The notes under the pieces are model-generated. The model did not search any database. It was not told the origin of the DNA and worked only from the letters and a program-made list of their open reading frames with translations. The position numbers and the translations under genes were made by a program. This document shows positions 15,701 to 16,557 of a DNA stretch of 16,557 bases, piece after piece (within the stretch, counting starts at the first letter, position 1; each line of letters starts with the position of its first letter). Source of the DNA: an uncultured Mycoplasmatota bacterium (GTDB lineage: Bacteria; Bacillota_I; Bacilli_A; RF39; UBA660); NCBI GenBank assembly GCA_900542735.1, contig UQOS01000026.1, positions 1 to 16,557 of the forward strand. Reading direction: 5' to 3'.

Positions 15701-16557
15701 TTACTATCATAGTAAATCTTAACTTTTACCTTTTCACCTTTTTTAATTGTATACTTATTTGGTTCTATATCTACCGCTACTTTTCCACTTGGAGCAACAA
15801 TGTAAGTCTCTCCTAATAAATCATATCTAATGTATACATTTTCTACATCTTCTAATTTTACTAAAATTGGACCAGTATAATCTTGCCATTCGGTATTTTC
15901 GTACCCATCTCTAATTTCCCCTTCTTTTCCTATCCTCCACTGCCAATTTGTAGAATTCTCTGGATAATATAAATTTAATCTTATCCATCCATCCCACACT
16001 TCTTCACTACCTGTTCCTACTACTACTTCCACTTCTTTTTCTACCATTAATCTAATATTTTTAGAAGAAGTAGCAGTACATACAATTAAATGTTTTCCAA
16101 TTTTTAATGTAGAAGTATCATTATATTCTTTTCCCTCTACAACGCAACTATAAGTTCCTGTATCTTTACCAAAACTTACATAACTTGGTAAATCATACTT
16201 TTCTCCATATGTAAAACTACTTGGTACTTTATCCAAATTAATTACTGGAATTTCTTTTTCTTCATCTGGTATTGGTGTAGTACTTGGGCTTGGTGATATA
16301 GTAGGAGCTGAACTTGGTGTTGTTGTTGGAACTGGGGTTTCAGTAGGGGTTGGTGTAACACTAGGATTAGTACTTCCATTATCGGTTGGATTAGAAGAAT
16401 TTTGATTTCCATTTCCATTATCAGTAGGAAGTGGACTTACTGTTGGGTTAGGAGAATCAGTAGGGTTAGGAGTTATTTCATTATCATTTTCTTTTGTTTT
16501 TACTTGCATACTTAATACTGTGATATTTCCAACTTTATCTACTACTTTTACATATAT
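9766..16557 (-). CDS. Giant repeat-containing surface protein with glycine-rich (ALK-type) C-terminal domain, 5' end outside window
   Basis: At least 2263 codons are open, and the frame runs off the right edge (IYVKVVDKVGNITVLS precedes the first visible Met at 16509), so that Met is internal. Numbering from it: Pro/Thr/Ser linker 13-81; Ig-like domain with Cys122 and Cys144; about ten chitobiase-C/FN3-like repeats to about 1070, typified by SIDYD...YRIG..W..Y....F.V..NTTIYA; four two-part units at about 1073, 1263, 1446 and 1632; a short repeat at about 1806; a second Ig-like domain with Cys1924 and Cys1946; and a Gly-rich domain 1974-2247. I count six cysteines: two Ig pairs and one CYSC. 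There is no C-terminal LPXTG or membrane helix, so anchoring, if any, must be N-terminal or through a partner. A role in adhesion or ligand binding is inferred from architecture. The membrane protein downstream is coupled by overlap. Confidence 0.85.
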   Translation of the reverse strand: MYVKVVDKVGNITVLSMQVKTKENDNEITPNPTDSPNPTVSPLPTDNGNGNQNSSNPTDNGSTNPSVTPTPTETPVPTTTPSSAPTISPSPSTTPIPDEEKEIPVINLDKVPSSFTYGEKYDLPSYVSFGKDTGTYSCVVEGKEYNDTSTLKIGKHLIVCTATSSKNIRLMVEKEVEVVVGTGSEEVWDGWIRLNLYYPENSTNWQWRIGKEGEIRDGYENTEWQDYTGPILVKLEDVENVYIRYDLLGETYIVAPSGKVAVDIEPNKYTIKKGEKVKVKIYYDSKAEIKEYRIGTSEWKSYTNEFEVEANTIIEARATRKEKVYNSDGDYVYTKTITGTDSVFISEYVEAGNNGGTTSGGSTGNITYEPVTRIDGTITTKPTTDSKPSTYLAGPVITSSPSSEVVSSVKVKVTPQEVSDKIYIKIGNGNYQEYTNEVEISNNTVIRAYYIRRSDGQVSDTSYYYVQNIKKESKPYVRIDTNPTNYLNGTQKSVEVSISGSNYNRLLYSLDGVIYQDYTDTITVTESSTIYAKGINDVGETIESLVIPTVEAPQIKKNIDITISLNPGKEEIEGLVNKTKVSISYDSKATKKYYKIGYSGEWKEYTGEFEVTSNITVYAYATGNHAVGSSSRSISFLTTGISNPIIQVNTTSKTQQVKVTIDYDENAAITRYQIGNGPLLDYNGSFYVYENTTIRAYNKNSLGYEAESKYTINNIVSAPDYLVIEKGKYFIIKLNYPQQASVKEYKWKANGTWKEYDSKGILLIKPEYKDEFDITGKDGIQVEDDKGNKVIFTDHYYLIDVPFSELMENLFMRWDSVRPSAPSIIVEPSTPAKEAEVIINYDKSLVKKYYKIVEEDGTDTGWLEYTGSFKINKNNSIIYAKGETRNEIESNVSSKKITNIDLIAPDINIKGDFTTPKQKVTVTVDATDNIMMYMVKWSSGEHGTKYFKDNGESLRNHGNFKAEENGKYTIYAVDQAGNETVQVIEVSNIDKEAPNIIIDVLTERYGTTAEVSIDYTDSKIKEYRIGKNSTEYKSYTDTLTINANDVLSLVNEDGSLTIYARGTDESGNVKEVSEDIYVLDLDAPKEPIIYAGAGYPILTEYGVKLGADSYIVYDDTRDDIINYYSIDNGKTWKVYTGSFEIASGTITAKSVKKVSGLTISTTKKVYMPSDALRPEAYDGNLDTSVDNPSNQYIFVSEEMMNKEALIINKTTAQQRDLKFYFYDEDEVQIGSIAIANNNTIKNTVITIPDKTHKIKISNGGSSWTASLYEIQPNTAPTIVGIKYNPTLTEYGIEAGYNFVTVGYFQTSVQRLYRINSGEWKSYQDKGIRLEIGDKLETKGINKYGVETGISTYTAVLPSDALGPEAYDGNISTTVENGYLNISKELWNKKISIVDIESQYSYRIGIEFLDSSDKVLLTKSGINGKQIIQVPENTFRIKFTGGYGGYTHARLSEVAVYNQPEIKSYVYYPTLTEYGVEYGYNEVVIDYFVTSVKKQYRINKGNWQEYQNNVIRLEIGDKLDARGIDKNGNETKISTYTAVLPSDALGPEAYDGNISTTVENGYLNISKELWNKKISIVDIESQYSYKIGIEFLDSSDKVLLTKSGINRKQIIEVPENTFRIKFTGGYGGDTHARLSEVMVVISPAIFERNYYSTVTQNEIIQSYNEIKITYLSYLPKKLYSLDNGTTWLDYTKPFKADIGTKILAKAIDKDGNETEVVTYTVKVLTDNMPNEVFDNSKETSSVISKNSNKLFGLNGVDNNTLRIYTTGEVASNSYIKLFDSSNQELASVSLTQNLTTLVIPIGSVKASVYSGSSTLTITEINLRTNAIKDSSPSIEINDVNWSVNKTIDITYPEGYRNEYSLDLGETWIEYLSPITVENETTVLARVVDNGKVVSSSSFTITKIDTTEPTIELNLPDRLVQNLDLQLPTKYTFGISGATVVCKDAENVVISTKNLELGSHEIVCNIESGAGISKTVSKNIIIVESDDEYISNYNYTGDEQIYTIGKTGFYQLETWGAQGGSVSSYIGGYGGYSSGIISLNEGDKLYINIGGQGSGATYIGQSLSGGYNGGGNVIGNSGANHMNGSGGGATHIATSSGLLSNLEKKESNILIVSGGGGGARDQANHVSAARWGNGGSGGGMNGVGPSSSFGSTTSFTVVSSLAGTQSSGNAFGIGESIFGNSAGGGGYYGGFSGGNNHSDYAGAGGGGSGYIGNSLLTNKVMYCYSCSESSEESTKTISTTNVSEEAISYYAKIGNGYARITYIGE
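9769..10590 (-). other. Gly_rich (PF12810-like) domain at the C-terminus of the giant protein
   Basis: Residues 1974-2247. The entry motif is YTGDEQIYTI...GFYQLETWGAQGG, followed by GGYGGYSSG, NEGDKLYINIGGQG, GGYNGGG, GGGATHIA, ILIVSGGGGGA, GGGGYYGG, GGGGSGYIG and a final GNGYARITYIGE. This order of glycine motifs is what I know from the Gly_rich family, which includes the glycine-rich region of the receptor kinases ALK and LTK. A CYSC pair lies near 9890. No search was run. Confidence 0.75.
11654..11964 (-). repeat. Near-identical repeat core, downstream copy (period 549 bp)
   Basis: This 311-bp segment of the giant gene differs from 12203-12513 at about 13 positions by eye, without indels. 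Bases 11816-11943 (128 bp) are identical to 12365-12492. It encodes PSDALGPEAYDGN through ARLSEV. The two copies sit exactly 549 bp (183 codons) apart, so reading frame and domain order are kept. Confidence 0.9.
12203..12513 (-). repeat. Near-identical repeat core, upstream copy (period 549 bp)
   Basis: Partner of the copy at 11654-11964. The encoded stretches differ at only four residues that I can see: Arg/Lys after QYSY, Gly/Arg and Gln/Glu around KQII, and Tyr/Asp in the GGYGG segment. Related but diverged units lie upstream (offset 567 bp, around 13254) and downstream (around 11613). Confidence 0.9.
16267..16473 (-). repeat. Low-complexity Pro/Thr/Ser/Asn linker coding region
   Basis: Residues 13-81 of the visible giant protein consist of short PNPTDSPNPT-, VTPTPTETPVPTTT- and SPSPSTTP-like runs interrupted by an Asn/Gly-rich patch. 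Such linkers usually form an extended, often glycosylated stalk on Gram-positive surface proteins. Here it separates an earlier Ig-like repeat, cut by the window edge, from the first Cys-paired Ig-like domain. Confidence 0.8.

Noticed and set aside
16507..16509. ATG at 16509 as the start of the giant protein
   Set aside because: The frame stays open to the window edge with repeat-like sequence, no SD is present, and no signal peptide follows.

Overview
The window looks like chromosome of a low-GC, Gram-positive gut-type bacterium of the class Bacilli, perhaps an RF39-like lineage. I infer this from the AT-rich composition, Shine-Dalgarno (SD) sites of the AGGAGG/GGTGAT type, short head-to-tail operons and the protein families present. 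TGA is used as a stop (for example at the end of the first FemABX gene and of murJ) and Trp is TGG, so this is not a mollicute using code 4. A wall-building gene set also argues against a wall-less organism. No mobile element, CRISPR array, tRNA or rRNA was seen.

Layout. (1) Positions 1-119, minus: the first 39 codons of a secreted or membrane protein with a camelysin/TasA-like leader, behind a near-consensus promoter. (2) 303-2863, plus: two translationally coupled FemABX-family peptidoglycan aminoacyltransferases. (3) 6291-2890, minus: an operon of a MurJ-type lipid II flippase, a third FemABX paralog and a 167-residue tail-anchored protein of unknown function. Blocks 2 and 3 converge on a shared bidirectional terminator. 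Together they look like a locus for lipid II branching and export. (4) 6411-6917, plus: an unrecognised 168-residue protein, converging on a second shared terminator with the next block. (5) 9282-6925, minus: a 57-residue Cse60-like protein, DNA polymerase IV and a HEXXH (putative zinc metalloprotease-like) protein starting one base after the polymerase stop. (6) 16557-9353, minus: a giant repeat-rich surface protein still open at the window edge, coupled to a small single-pass membrane protein with an FxLYD-like domain, followed by a terminator.

The giant protein is the most unusual object. At least 2263 codons are visible and the true start lies outside the window. In order it shows: the end of an Ig-like repeat, a Pro/Thr/Ser linker, an Ig-like domain with one Cys pair, about ten chitobiase-C/FN3-like repeats, four ~185-residue two-part units (two of them nearly identical in DNA), a further short repeat, a second Ig-like domain with the same Cys spacing, and a C-terminal glycine-rich domain. 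That last domain resembles the Gly-rich family (PF12810), which also forms the ligand-binding region of the animal receptor kinases ALK and LTK.

Blocks 2 and 3 probably modify and flip the wall precursor, while block 6 displays a long adhesin-like molecule on the surface. Block 5 is a DNA-damage tolerance gene with two small companions. Family assignments were made by eye, without database searches.
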